Below, piece by piece: positions 33,767-44,697 of a stretch of DNA of 64,000 bases. Numbering within the stretch: position 1 is the stretch's first letter; every line of letters begins with the position of its first letter. The notes under the pieces are model-generated. The model searched no databases, was not told where the DNA came from, and was given only the letters and a program-made list of their open reading frames with translations. A program made the translations under genes and the position numbers. The stretch lies in contig CAWHZU010000011.1 in NCBI GenBank assembly GCA_963833885.1, forward strand, positions 124,001 to 188,000. Reading direction: 5' to 3'. The DNA comes from JASHPR01 sp963833885. GTDB lineage: Bacteria > Actinomycetota > Actinomycetes > Streptosporangiales > Streptosporangiaceae.

Positions 33767-35964
33767 CCGAGCCGCTGACGGCGGACCCGGCGGCCAGGCA
33801 GCGGCACGCGGCCCTGGCCGGCGAGATCACCGAGCACCTGCACCGCTATCACGTGCTCGATTCGCCGGTCATCTCCGACGCCCAGTACGACGCGCTCTAC
33901 CGCGAGCTGGTCGGGCTCGAGGAGCGCTACCCGGACCTGCGCACCCCCGACTCGCCGACCCAGAGAGTCGGCGACGTGATCTCCACCGACTTCGCCCCGG
34001 TGGAACACCTGGAGCGGCTGCTCAGCCTCGACAACGCGTTCTCGGCAGAGGAGCTCGACGGGTGGGCGGCGCGCACCGAGCGGCTGGCCGGCCCCGACAA
34101 CGCGGTGGGCCCGTATCTGTGCGAGCTGAAGATCGACGGCCTGGCGGTGGCCCTGGTCTACCGCAACGGAGTCCTGGTCCGGGCTGCGACCCGGGGCGAC
34201 GGGGTGACCGGGGAGGACGTCACGCCGAACATCCGGACGATCGCCGCGGCCCCGGCCCGGCTGGCCGGGTCCGGCTGGCCCGAGGTCATTGAGGTGCGCG
34301 GCGAGGTGTTCATGCCGGTCGAGGCGTTCCACCAGCTGAACGAGCGGCAGGCCGAGGCGGGCAAGCCGCTGTACGTGAACCCGCGCAATACGGCCGCCGG
34401 CTCGCTGCGGCAGAAGGACCCGCGGGTTACGGCGACCCGGCCGCTCAGCCTGATCGTGCACGGCCTGGCCGTGCCTGGCGCCGGGGCGGAGAGCGGCATG
34501 CCGACGCCCGATGATGAGGCGGTGGCCGACAGCGCGCCGACGACGCAGTCCGGCTGGTACGAGCAGCTGCGCGCGTGGGGGCTGCCGGTCAGCGACGTGT
34601 ACAAGGTCGTCGACGACCTGGACGGCGTGCGCGAGTACATCAACTACTACGCCGAGCACCGGCACGACCCGCTGTACGAGATCGACGGAGTGGTGATCAA
34701 GCTCGACCGGCTCGAGATGCAGCGCTCGCTCGGCGCGACCAGCCGGGCGCCGCGCTGGGCGATCGCCTACAAGTACCCGCCCGAGGAGGTGACCACCCGG
34801 CTGCTCGACATCCGCGTCAACGTCGGGCGCACCGGGCGGGTCACCCCGTTCGCGGTGATGGAGCCGGTCAAGGTCAGCGGCTCCACGGTGGACCGGGCCA
34901 CCCTGCACAACGCCGACGAGCTCGGCCGCAAGGGCGTGCTGATCGGTGACATGGTGGTGCTGCGCAAGGCGGGCGACGTCATCCCCGAGGTAGTCGCGCC
35001 GGTCGTGGACCTGCGCACCGGATCGGAGCACGCGTTCGAGTTCCCCACGGCATGCCCGGAGTGCGCCACGGTGCTCGTTCGGGAAGGGGCGGAGGGTGGG
35101 AAGGCCAGCGTCGACTGGCGCTGCCCGAACGCCAGGTCCTGCCCTGCCCAGCTGCGCGAGCGCCTGTTCCACCTGGCTGGCCGCGGCGCGCTGGACATCG
35201 AGGTGCTCGGCTACGAGGCGGCTATGGCGCTGCTCGACAGCGGTCTTGTGGCCGACGAGGGCGACGTGTTCGCGCTGACCGAGGAGCAGCTGGCGAGCAG
35301 CCCGTTCTTCGTCAACAAGCAGGGCGGGCTGACCGTGAACGCGGTCAAGCTGCTGGCCAACCTCGAGGAGGCACGGCAGCGGCCGCTGTGGCGGATCCTG
35401 GTCGCGCTCTCGATCCGGCACGTGGGGCCGACCGCCGCCCGCGCGCTGGCTGCGAACTTCGGCTCGGTCGACGCGATAGCCGCGGCATCACCCGAGCAAC
35501 TCGTCGAGGTCGAGGACGTCGGCCCCACGATCGCTGCCTCGGCGCGCGACTGGTTCACGGTCGACTGGCACGCGGCGATCGTCGACAAGTGGCGAGCGGC
35601 CGGCGTGGCGCTGGCGCAAGAGGGGTTCGTCCCTCCCGTGCGGACGACGGGGGATGGGAAGGCGGGCGGGGATTCGGCGGCGGGGGGGCCGCTGGCCGGG
35701 GTTACCGTGGTCATCACCGGCACGCTGGCCGGTCGCACCAGGGACGAAGCCGCCGAGGCGATCACCACCCGGGGCGGGAAGGTATCCGGCTCGGTGTCGA
35801 AGAAGACCGGCTTCGTGGTGGCCGGGGCCAGCCCGGGGTCCAAGTACGAGCGGGCGCTGGCGCTCGGCGTGCCTGTGCTGGCCGAAACGGGTCTGGACGT
35901 GCTGCTTGACCAGGGACCGGATGCGGCGCGCGACAGCGCCGAGTCGCAGGATAATCGTGCTTGA
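33763..35964 (+). CDS. ligA: NAD-dependent DNA ligase
   Basis: A 733-residue replicative ligase. Domain Ia (residues 1-70) contains the NAD-binding SDAQYDALYREL. The adenylation lysine is in ELKIDGLA (Lys123). The OB fold and then the four-cysteine zinc finger (CPECATVL ... CPNARSCP, near residue 430) follow. Next come helix-hairpin-helix repeats (LSIRHVGPTAARALA, VEDVGPTIAAS) and a C-terminal BRCT domain (GVTVVITGTLAGRTRDEA, GGKVSGSVSKKTGFVVAG). Length is normal. It overlaps the metE-like gene by 4 bp. Confidence 0.97.
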   Translation: MTEPLTADPAARQRHAALAGEITEHLHRYHVLDSPVISDAQYDALYRELVGLEERYPDLRTPDSPTQRVGDVISTDFAPVEHLERLLSLDNAFSAEELDGWAARTERLAGPDNAVGPYLCELKIDGLAVALVYRNGVLVRAATRGDGVTGEDVTPNIRTIAAAPARLAGSGWPEVIEVRGEVFMPVEAFHQLNERQAEAGKPLYVNPRNTAAGSLRQKDPRVTATRPLSLIVHGLAVPGAGAESGMPTPDDEAVADSAPTTQSGWYEQLRAWGLPVSDVYKVVDDLDGVREYINYYAEHRHDPLYEIDGVVIKLDRLEMQRSLGATSRAPRWAIAYKYPPEEVTTRLLDIRVNVGRTGRVTPFAVMEPVKVSGSTVDRATLHNADELGRKGVLIGDMVVLRKAGDVIPEVVAPVVDLRTGSEHAFEFPTACPECATVLVREGAEGGKASVDWRCPNARSCPAQLRERLFHLAGRGALDIEVLGYEAAMALLDSGLVADEGDVFALTEEQLASSPFFVNKQGGLTVNAVKLLANLEEARQRPLWRILVALSIRHVGPTAARALAANFGSVDAIAAASPEQLVEVEDVGPTIAASARDWFTVDWHAAIVDKWRAAGVALAQEGFVPPVRTTGDGKAGGDSAAGGPLAGVTVVITGTLAGRTRDEAAEAITTRGGKVSGSVSKKTGFVVAGASPGSKYERALALGVPVLAETGLDVLLDQGPDAARDSAESQDNRA

Positions 35965-36044
35965 GACGGTGAGGTGAGGCACGCTGTAGAGACAGGTGTG
36001 CGGAAGCGGCGGAAGCAGCGGGGGTGGGTTGCTGAAACAGCTAA

Positions 36045-36165
36045 CGAGCCAGCAGGCATCGGGCTATCTCTGGCTCGCAACTGAATAGTAGCCAGATGAC
36101 TACAGCCTGACGTGTTGTAACGGATAGTATGCAATTGGCTTCGGGAAGTACGATTTTCGCCGTAC
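36045..36165. other. intergenic region before the first GGDEF/EAL gene, two inverted repeats
   Basis: The 259 bp after ligA contain no convincing gene. They hold an eight-base perfect stem CGAGCCAG / CTGGCTCG (36045-36052, 36070-36077), perhaps the ligA terminator, and a GTACG / CGTAC inverted repeat (36148-36152, 36161-36165) about 60 bp before the next start that could be an operator. The stretch is more AT-rich than the genes. Confidence 0.4.
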
Positions 36166-36223
36166 GCTTCTGCCAATGCGGAGGGATCCGCGGCGCAATC
36201 GATTGCTCCGATGAGGACGGCTC

Positions 36224-38464
36224 ATGAGGGATCCGAACGACACCAGGGACATAGGACCACGCGTCGGTTCGCCGCTGTGGATCCACATGACCTCGGTGAC
36301 CGTTGCCGGATTCGCCGTGTTCGTCTGGGCCATGCTGCACCTGTCTGGGTTGCCGGAGCTTGTCCGCCACCCGCTGTTCTGGGTCATCGCCGCGCTGATC
36401 GTGGTCGGCGAGCTGCGGCCGATCGTCGCAGCGGGCGCGAACGGCGCCGAATCGCCGGTCGCGTCGCTCACGTTCAGCTTCGCCGCGCTGCTGTACTGGG
36501 GCTTCCCGGTTGCTGTGCTGCTCCGGGTCACGTCCTCCCTCGCCGTTGGCCTGGCTCAGCGCAAGGCGCCGCACCGGTGCGCGTTCAACGCCGCCCAGAC
36601 AACCCTGAGCATGGCCGCCGCCGGCCTGGCCCTGGCCCTCACCGGACTGCATCCGGCGCCCAACCATCCGCTGGTCCCGTCTGGCGCCGACCTGCCCATG
36701 GTGCTGTTCGCCGGCGCGGCCTACTTCGTGGTGAACTTCGTCCTGCTCGGCGTGGCCATCGGGCTGCACTCCAGGGTTCCTCTCCTGCGAAGTCTCCGCC
36801 AGGCGCTGCCGTTCCAGGCACTGCTCAACCTGGTGCTGATCGCGGCCGCCCCGCTGGTCGCCGTCGTCATGGCGGCCGATTCCGCGTGGCTGGTGCTGCT
36901 GTTCGCATTCCCGCTGGCCGCCATCTACATGAACGCGGCCATGTCGGTGCAGCGCGATCACCAGGCTCACCACGACGAGCTCACCGGACTGTCCAACCGC
37001 AAGCTGCTGATCCGGCAGACCAGCGACGCCCTGGCCGACGCGGGGCGGTCCGGGACGAAGGTCGGGTTCCTGCTGCTGGACCTGGACCGCTTCAAAGAGG
37101 TCAACGACACCCTCGGGCACCCGGTCGGCGACCGCCTGCTGCGGATCGTGGCGCACCGGCTCACGCACAGCGTGCGCCCCGGCGACCTCGTGGCCCGTCT
37201 GGGCGGCGACGAGTTCGCGGTGCTGCTGCCCGCGGTGAAGGAGGTCGGCGCGGCCCGCGAGGTGGCGACGCGCCTGCGCTCGGCGCTATCCGAGCCGATG
37301 CGGCTCGAGGGCATGTCGTTCGACATCGAAGCCAGCGTCGGCATCGCCCTGTACCCCGACGACGCGACCGGCTTCGAGCTGCTGATGCAGCACGCCGACG
37401 TCGCCATGTATCTGGCAAAGGAGCGCCGTAGCGGGGTGGAGCGGTACGTCGCCGACTCCGACCGCAACTCCCCGGCCCGCCTGGCGCTCCTCGGCGACCT
37501 GCGCCGCGGTATGGACGCCGGCGAGCTCGAGCTGCACTACCAGCCCAAGGTGGTCCTGGAAACCGGCCGGACGGCAGGGATGGAGGCGCTGGTCCGGTGG
37601 CAGCACCCGGTACGAGGGCTCATGGCGCCCGAGGAGTTCATCCCGCTGGCCGAGCAGTCCTACCTGATGCGCGACCTCACGTTCCAGGTCGTGGACAGGG
37701 CACTCGCCCAGGCGGCGGCCTGGTGGGGAGATGGCCTGCCGGTCCAGGTGTCGCTCAACGTGACCGCCCGCGACCTGCTCGACGCGAGCCTGGCCGAGAC
37801 GATCGGCCGCGGGCTCGGCCGCTATGACCTGCCGCCCGCCGCGCTGCTGCTGGAGATCAACGAGCGGGTGCTGACCAGCGAGCCGGCCTACGCCGCGACC
37901 GCTGTGGAGGCGCTGGCGGCGCTCGGCGTGGCGCTCAGCCTGGACGACTTCGGCACCGGCTACTCGTCCCTGGTGCGGCTCAAGCGGCTCCCGGTCAGCG
38001 AGGTGAAGATCGACTCGTCGTTCATCTCCAGGCTGCTGCACTCGGCGGACGACGAGGTGATCGTCCAGTCCATCGTGGACCTGGTCCGCGCGCTCGACAT
38101 CGACTCGGTGGCCGAGGGCGTGGAATCGGCCGAGGTGGCGACCGCGCTCCGGGTCATGGGCTGCAGAGCCGCGCAGGGCTGGCACTTCAGCAAGCCGCTC
38201 AATCCGGTGTCGGCCACGGCGTGGCTGAGCGAGCACGGGGTGGCCGCCAGCGTGCGCGCACCGCACCCATCCGCACGCCGCGCGGTGACCCCGTCGCCTT
38301 CCGCCCACGTCCCCGGCCCCCCACATGCGCCGGCCGTCAGCGGTCCTCTTCCCGGCGTGCAACCGGGCTCGGTGGCGCCGTCGGCCAGCGTGCCCACGCC
38401 CGGCGTGCCGTCCTTATGGTGGCAGGCGGTTAATGGGTTCGGACCGCGGCTGCGCGGTCGATAG
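36224..38464 (+). CDS. membrane-bound GGDEF-EAL cyclic-di-GMP enzyme
   Basis: A 746-residue protein. Residues about 15-240 contain six to seven hydrophobic segments, a membrane sensor of MASE type. The GGDEF domain is intact (GGDEF at 327-331), with the inhibitory RxxD (RPGD) five residues before it. The EAL domain (EAL at 454-456) keeps the Asn of SLNVTARD, the Glu of LLEINERVL, DDFGTGYSSL and AEGVES, so both synthesis and hydrolysis of c-di-GMP are possible. The last 60 residues are Pro/Ala-rich. In Streptomyces the gene at this place, between ligA and gatC, is the phosphodiesterase RmdB, which affects development; by position this may be its counterpart. Confidence 0.93.
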   Translation: MRDPNDTRDIGPRVGSPLWIHMTSVTVAGFAVFVWAMLHLSGLPELVRHPLFWVIAALIVVGELRPIVAAGANGAESPVASLTFSFAALLYWGFPVAVLLRVTSSLAVGLAQRKAPHRCAFNAAQTTLSMAAAGLALALTGLHPAPNHPLVPSGADLPMVLFAGAAYFVVNFVLLGVAIGLHSRVPLLRSLRQALPFQALLNLVLIAAAPLVAVVMAADSAWLVLLFAFPLAAIYMNAAMSVQRDHQAHHDELTGLSNRKLLIRQTSDALADAGRSGTKVGFLLLDLDRFKEVNDTLGHPVGDRLLRIVAHRLTHSVRPGDLVARLGGDEFAVLLPAVKEVGAAREVATRLRSALSEPMRLEGMSFDIEASVGIALYPDDATGFELLMQHADVAMYLAKERRSGVERYVADSDRNSPARLALLGDLRRGMDAGELELHYQPKVVLETGRTAGMEALVRWQHPVRGLMAPEEFIPLAEQSYLMRDLTFQVVDRALAQAAAWWGDGLPVQVSLNVTARDLLDASLAETIGRGLGRYDLPPAALLLEINERVLTSEPAYAATAVEALAALGVALSLDDFGTGYSSLVRLKRLPVSEVKIDSSFISRLLHSADDEVIVQSIVDLVRALDIDSVAEGVESAEVATALRVMGCRAAQGWHFSKPLNPVSATAWLSEHGVAASVRAPHPSARRAVTPSPSAHVPGPPHAPAVSGPLPGVQPGSVAPSASVPTPGVPSLWWQAVNGFGPRLRGR

Positions 38465-38467
38465 TCT
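38462..38467 (+). promoter_or_regulatory. -10 box of leaderless gatC
   Basis: TAGTCT overlaps the stop codon of the GGDEF/EAL gene and lies 7 nt before the gatC ATG. There is no ribosome site between, so gatC is likely read from a leaderless transcript. Confidence 0.4.
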
Positions 38468-38474
38468 TGCTTCC

Positions 38475-38768
38475 ATGCCCATTACGAGGGACGAGGTTGC
38501 CCATCTGGCCAGGCTGGCCCGGCTGGCCCTGAGCGAGCAGGAACTCGACCACTTCGCCGGCCAGCTGGATGTGATCATCGCCTCGGTGGCGCGGGTGCAG
38601 GAGGTCGCGGCCGAGGGAATCCCGCCGACCACGCACGCGCTCCCGATCAGCAACGTGTACCGCGATGACGTGCTCACGGATTGTCTCGGCACGCGGGCCG
38701 CGCTCGACCAGGCCCCAGCGGCCGAGCAGGACCGGTTCCGTGTCCCGCGGATCCTGGACGAGGACTAA
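38475..38768 (+). CDS. gatC: Asp/Glu-tRNA amidotransferase subunit C
   Basis: A 97-residue small subunit that stabilises GatA and GatB. It opens MPITRDEVAHLARLARLAL, has the PTTHALPISNVYRDD motif and ends DRFRVPRILDED, all typical. The ATG at 38475 is only 10 nt past the previous stop. gatA begins 3 nt after its own stop, forming the gatCAB operon. Confidence 0.95.
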   Translation: MPITRDEVAHLARLARLALSEQELDHFAGQLDVIIASVARVQEVAAEGIPPTTHALPISNVYRDDVLTDCLGTRAALDQAPAAEQDRFRVPRILDED

Positions 38769-38771
38769 GCG

Positions 38772-40294
<1,523 letters not shown>

Positions 40295-40298
<4 letters not shown>

Positions 40299-41806
40299 CT
40301 GAGCTTGCGCCGGCACTCGTCAATTACGACGAAGCGATCTCCCGCTACGAGCCGCTGATCGGCCTGGAGACCCACGTCGAGCTCGGCACCGTGACGAAGA
40401 TGTTCTGCGGCTGCTCGACTGCGTTCGGCGCCGAGCCGAACTCGGCCGTCTGCCCGGTCTGCCTCGGCCTGCCGGGGTCGCTGCCGGTGGCCAACCGGAC
40501 CGCGATCGAGTACACGATCCGGATCGGCCTGGCGCTGAACTGCTCGATCGCATCCTGGTGCCGGTTCGCGCGGAAGAACTACTTCTACCCGGACATGCCG
40601 AAGGACTTCCAGATCTCGCAGTACGACGAGCCGCTGTGCACGGACGGCTGGCTGGATGTCACGGTCGACGAGACCGTGGTGCGGGTCGGCATCGAGCGGG
40701 TTCACCTGGAGGAGGACACCGGGAAGTCGCTGCACATCGGCGGCGCCACCGGGCGGATCCACGGGGCCGATTACTCGCTGGTCGACTACAACCGCGCCGG
40801 GATCCCGCTGGTTGAGGTCGTCACGAAGCCGGTGCCGGGAACCGGGGCGCTCGCACCCGTGGTCGCGCGCGCCTACGTCACCGAGCTGCGCGACCTGCTT
40901 CGCTCGCTCGGCGTCTCCGACGTCCGCATGGAGGAAGGCTCGCTGCGCTGCGACGTGAACACCTCGATCGCGCCGCGCGGCTCGGGCACGTGGGGTACCA
41001 GGACCGAGACCAAGAACGTCAACTCGCTGCGCTCGGTCGAGCGCGCGGTCAGGTTCGAGATCGAGCGGCAGGCCGGCGTGCTCGACAGCGGCGGCAGGAT
41101 CGTGCAGGAGACCAGGCACTTCCATGAGGAAACCGGCACGACCACGGCCGGCCGCAGCAAGGAAGAGGCACAGGACTACCGCTACTTCCCGGAGCCCGAC
41201 CTCGTCCCGGTCGCCCCGTCGGCCGAGTGGGTCGAGCAGATCCGCGCCACCCTGCCCGAGTTTCCCGCGGCCCGCCGGGCCCGGCTGCAGCGCGAGTGGG
41301 GCCTGTCCGACCTGGACATGGCCGCGTTGCGGAACGCGGGCGCGCTGGACCTGGTGGCCGAGACCGTGGCGGCCGGCGCGTCGCCCGAGCAGGCCCGCAA
41401 CTGGTGGCTCGGCGAGCTGGCCCGCCGCGCCAACGAGACCGGTGCCGACCTCGCCGCGCTGCCGGTGACCCCGGCCCAGGTGGCCAGGGTGAGCGAGCTT
41501 GTCGCTTCCGGCGCGCTGAACTCCAAGCTGGCCAGGCAGGTGCTCGACGGCGTGCTGGCCGGTGAGGGCTCGCCGGACGAAATCGTAGCCGCCCGTGGCC
41601 TGGCCGTGGTCAGCGACGATGCAGCGCTGCTGGCGGCGATCGACCAGGCCATCGCCGCCAACCCAGAGATCGCGGACACCATCCGTTCCGGCAAGACGGC
41701 CGCTGCGGGCGTCCTGATCGGTGCGGTGATGAAGGCCACCAGGGGCCAGGCGGACGCCACCCGTGCGCGCGAGCTCATCCTGCAGCGCCTCGCAGAACCC
41801 GGCTGA
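40295..41806 (+). CDS. gatB: Asp/Glu-tRNA amidotransferase subunit B
   Basis: A 503-residue subunit that activates the tRNA-bound Glu/Asp by phosphorylation and binds the tRNA. It has IGLETHVELGT, the zinc-site cysteines in MFCGCSTAF and VCPVCLGLPG, KNYFYPDMPKDFQISQYDEP in the catalytic cradle, and the C-terminal YqeY-like helical tail (residues about 355-503). The ATG at 40295 is inside the end of gatA. A long hairpin follows the stop. Confidence 0.97.
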
Positions 41807-41832
41807 CCGCCCGCCACCCCACGGTCGGCATC

Positions 41833-42068
41833 GATGTACCGATGGGCCTCACCTCATCTGACGAGCCCATCGGTACATCCACGGAGCGGAATTTCCGCTG
41901 GGGAGGTCACGTTGACCAAGCCATGACGTTCCATGCAGCTCAGGTGATGATGCCCCGCTAGCGGGGCTACTTCACGCTGCCCGGACGACGTCCGACACGA
42001 GGTCCCGCTTCTTGGGGGCCTCGACTCATCTTCGTGGTTCGGAGCCCCCGCCATCCCAGGAGGTTCCG
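41833..42068 (+). promoter_or_regulatory. hairpin-rich intergenic region and leader before metG
   Basis: The 262 nt between gatB and metG carry five inverted repeats in series: a perfect 15-bp pair GATGTACCGATGGGC / GCCCATCGGTACATC (41833-41879), AGCGGAA/TTCCGCT (41885-41899), GCCCCGCTAGCGGGGC (41952-41967), CGGACGACGTCCG (41982-41994) and GGGGGC/GCCCCC (42014-42049). The last ends shortly before the AGGAGG ribosome site. The first stem may terminate gatCAB. The others could form a regulated leader. No T-box consensus (TGGxACCGCG) is present. Confidence 0.5.
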
Positions 42069-43682
42069 ATGACCAACGAACGCGTCTACCTCAGTACCAC
42101 GATCCCGTACGTCAATGCCCGCGCCCACCTCGGCCACGCGCTTGAGCTGGTGCAGGCCGACGTGCTGGCCCGGTACCACCGGCTGGCCGGTGACCAGGTG
42201 CGGGCCCAGACCGGCACCGATGACAACTCGCTGAAGAACGTGCTGGCCGCCGAGGCCGAGGGCATCGCCGTGGCTGCTCTGGTGGACCGCAACGCATCCG
42301 CGTTCGCGGCGTTGCGCGATCCCCTGTCGCTCTCCTTCGACGACTTCATCCGCACCGGCAGCGATCCGCGGCACCGGCCGGGTGTGGAACGCCTCTGGCG
42401 CGCGTGCGCGGCCAGCGGTGATCTGTACCGCAAGCGGTACGAAGGCCTGTACTGCGTCGGCTGCGAGCAGTTTTACCGGCCAGCCGAGCTGCCGGACGGC
42501 TTGTGCCCAGAGCACGGGACAAGGCCGGAGCGAGTCGCGGAGGAGAACTGGTTCTTCCGGCTGTCCCGCTACGCCGGCCAGCTGCGCGACTTGATCACCT
42601 CGGGCAGGCTCAGGATCGAGCCCGCAGCGCGGCGCAATGAGGTACTCGGCTTCATCGCCGGCGGCCTCGAGGACTTCAGCGCCTCGCGTTCCACTGCGCG
42701 CGCCCGTGGCTGGGGCATCCCCGTACCCGGTGATCCGGACCAGGTGATCTACGTCTGGTGGGATGCCCTGGGCAACTACATCACCGCGCCCGGCTACGGC
42801 ACCGGCGGCGAGGACTACGAACGCTGGTGGACAGGCGCCGACCGCCGGCTCCACCTTGTCGGCAAGGGCGTGCTGCGGTTCCACGCCGTGTACTGGCCGG
42901 CGATCCTGCTCTCGGCTGGCGAGCCCCTGCCCACCGACATCCTGGTACACGACTATCTGACGATCGGCGGGAGCAAGATCAGCAAGTCGGGGGCGGCGGC
43001 CGGGAACGAGACGGCTGACCCCGTGGAGCTGGTGCACCGGTACGGCACCGACGCGGTGCGCTGGTGGCTGCTGCGCGAGGTGCCGCGCGTAGGTGACGTC
43101 GACTTCACCGCCGCCAGGCTGACCGCCAGGGCCAATGACGACCTGGCCAACGGCCTGGGCAACCTGGTGAGCCGCGTGGTCACGCTCGTGCACCGCTACC
43201 GGCAGGGGAAGGTCCCGCGGCAGGGTGAGCACCCGGTGGCGTCGGCTGCCGGCGGGCAGGCCCTGGCGTCGGCTGCCAGCGGGCGGGCCCTGGCGTCGGC
43301 TGCCGGCGGGCGGGCCCTGGCCGCCGCGTGCCAGCGGGCGCCCGAGCGCATAGCGGCGGCGCTGTCCGCGTTCGACTTCCGCGCCGCCACCGCCGCGATC
43401 TGGGATGTTGTCGACGAGGCCAACCGCTATGTCGAGCGGGCCGAGCCCTGGCTGCTGGCCCGGGCCGAGCGCGATGGCGACCCGGCCGCTGGCCGGCTGC
43501 TCGACGAGTCGCTGGCGCTGCTCGTGGGCGCGTGCTCGGAGCTTGCCATCCGGCTTGCGCCGTTCCTGCCCGGCCTTGCGGCGCGCATCTCCGCGGCCGT
43601 CGACGACTCGGCCGGGCAGCTGCCCGCGGCCGAGCCGGTGTTCCCCCGGCTTGAGGCCGCCAGTGTCGGCGCCGCCGTGTGA
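42069..43682 (+). CDS. metG: methionyl-tRNA synthetase
   Basis: A 537-residue class-I synthetase charging tRNA-Met. The HIGH motif reads HLGH (ARAHLGHALE), the KMSKS loop reads KISKS, and the connecting domain has cysteines in YCVGCEQFY and a later single Cys. The WDALGNYITA methionine pocket is present. Within the anticodon-binding region a nine-residue unit (ASAAGGQAL-like) is repeated three times, a tandem DNA insertion. AGGAGG lies 7 nt before the ATG at 42069. This may be the sole MetRS or a second copy; the window cannot decide. Confidence 0.93.
   Translation: MTNERVYLSTTIPYVNARAHLGHALELVQADVLARYHRLAGDQVRAQTGTDDNSLKNVLAAEAEGIAVAALVDRNASAFAALRDPLSLSFDDFIRTGSDPRHRPGVERLWRACAASGDLYRKRYEGLYCVGCEQFYRPAELPDGLCPEHGTRPERVAEENWFFRLSRYAGQLRDLITSGRLRIEPAARRNEVLGFIAGGLEDFSASRSTARARGWGIPVPGDPDQVIYVWWDALGNYITAPGYGTGGEDYERWWTGADRRLHLVGKGVLRFHAVYWPAILLSAGEPLPTDILVHDYLTIGGSKISKSGAAAGNETADPVELVHRYGTDAVRWWLLREVPRVGDVDFTAARLTARANDDLANGLGNLVSRVVTLVHRYRQGKVPRQGEHPVASAAGGQALASAASGRALASAAGGRALAAACQRAPERIAAALSAFDFRAATAAIWDVVDEANRYVERAEPWLLARAERDGDPAAGRLLDESLALLVGACSELAIRLAPFLPGLAARISAAVDDSAGQLPAAEPVFPRLEAASVGAAV
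43238..43318 (+). repeat. 27-bp in-frame tandem repeat inside metG
   Basis: Three copies of a 27-bp unit (starting at 43238, 43265 and 43292, each beginning GGCGTCGGCTGCC) encode a nine-residue Ala/Gly-rich repeat. They sit between the catalytic core and the anticodon-binding helices, probably in a surface loop. Confidence 0.85.
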
Positions 43683-43740
43683 GCCGGGTCAGTGTGAGCC
43701 CGGTCAGTGTGAGCCCGGGTCAGTGTCAGCCGGGTCGGCG
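43683..43740. repeat. 15-16 bp tandem repeat after metG
   Basis: Three to four copies of a unit like CGGTCAGTGTGAGCC fill most of the short gap between the convergent metG and DoxX-like genes. No coding potential is seen. Confidence 0.65.
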
Positions 43741-43748
43741 TGGGCTGG

Positions 43749-44291
43749 TCAGCGACCCGCGGCCGGTAGGCGTGCGCCCAGTCGGCCGGCCTTGGCGCCC
43801 GCCTTGGCTCCGGCCTTGCTCGACCGCTTGGCCAGCGCGACCTCGCGCCGCGCCGTCTTGGCCGCGTGACGGCCACGCCAGGCCAGCGACGGCTGCCCAG
43901 CGGTGTCGCCGGCGGCGATCAGCAGCCCGCCGAACATGGAGACGTTCTTGAGAAAGTGGATGCGCTGCTGCGCCCGGGTCTTATCGTCCTCGGCCTCCCA
44001 GAACCTGTGCCCGGCAAGGGTGGTGGGCACCAGGGTCGCCGCGATCGCAAGGGCCGAAAGCCGCGGCAGCCGGCCCACGGCGAGCAGGGACGCGGCCAGT
44101 ACCTGCACGGCGCCGCTGATCCGCACCGCCTGCACGGTGTCGCTGGGCACGCCGGGCATCAGGTCGGCGACCGGCCGGACCACGGGCTCGGCCTGCGGGG
44201 CCACCCGTTCGGGATGCAGCAGCGTGTCAAAGCCCTGGATGGCGAAGATGGAGGCAAGCATCGGGCGTGCGATGGCTCTCAGTACAGGCAT
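43749..44291 (-). CDS. DoxX-family membrane protein
   Basis: A 180-residue protein with four hydrophobic helices. The DoxX pattern ARPMLASIFAIQGFDTLLHP opens it, ISGAVQVLAASLLAVGRLPR and ALAIAATLVPTTLAGHRFWE follow, and FLKNVSMFGGLLIAAGD ends the membrane part. The tail is Lys/Ala-rich with AGAKAGAKAG repeats. Members act in redox or thiosulfate-related membrane complexes, but most, like this one, are uncharacterised. The ATG at 44291 has AGGGG upstream. Confidence 0.85.
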   Translation of the reverse strand: MPVLRAIARPMLASIFAIQGFDTLLHPERVAPQAEPVVRPVADLMPGVPSDTVQAVRISGAVQVLAASLLAVGRLPRLSALAIAATLVPTTLAGHRFWEAEDDKTRAQQRIHFLKNVSMFGGLLIAAGDTAGQPSLAWRGRHAAKTARREVALAKRSSKAGAKAGAKAGRLGARLPAAGR

Positions 44292-44331
44292 AGGGCACCC
44301 CTGCCCGGCAACGTCGACTTGTAACACTGAG

Positions 44332-44691
44332 CTACCTGGCCGGTCGCCCCGGTGATGCGAGGTACGCGGCGGCCACGCGCTTGGGCACGACCATGCGCCA
44401 GGCGTCGAGGACGAGCTCCCGGGCCTCGGCCGGCGAGATCGCGCCGAGAAGCACGCCGACCCAGTTGTAGCGGAGATCTGACGGGCGTGGCATCAGGAAC
44501 TTGCCGGGCTCCGCGCCCACGAGCGCTTCCCGCTCCTCCTTTGGGAACGCGAACTCCATCACGGTCTCGTCGGCGGAGAACGCCACGTAGACGATCCGGC
44601 CGACGCGGAATTTCACCCGGTCCCGCACCAGGACCTCGTAGGAGCGCGGCAGCCCGGAGGCGAGCTCCCGCACGTCATCGACGGTCGCCAT
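44332..44691 (-). CDS. MmcQ/YjbR-family protein
   Basis: A 119-residue protein with the CyaY-like YjbR fold: VRELASGLPRSYEVLVRDRV, KFRVGRIVYVAFSADE, FLMPRPSDLRYNWVGVLLGA and a final MVVPKRVAAAYL. Proteins of this family are small and may bind DNA, but their role is unknown. It is probably co-transcribed with the DUF3467 gene, whose stop lies 6 nt upstream. Confidence 0.82.
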   Translation of the reverse strand: MATVDDVRELASGLPRSYEVLVRDRVKFRVGRIVYVAFSADETVMEFAFPKEEREALVGAEPGKFLMPRPSDLRYNWVGVLLGAISPAEARELVLDAWRMVVPKRVAAAYLASPGRPAR

Positions 44692-44697
44692 GGCCGC

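Noticed and set aside
41833..42068. T-box riboswitch in front of metG
   Set aside because: No TGGxACCGCG antiterminator sequence could be found, so only a structured leader is claimed.
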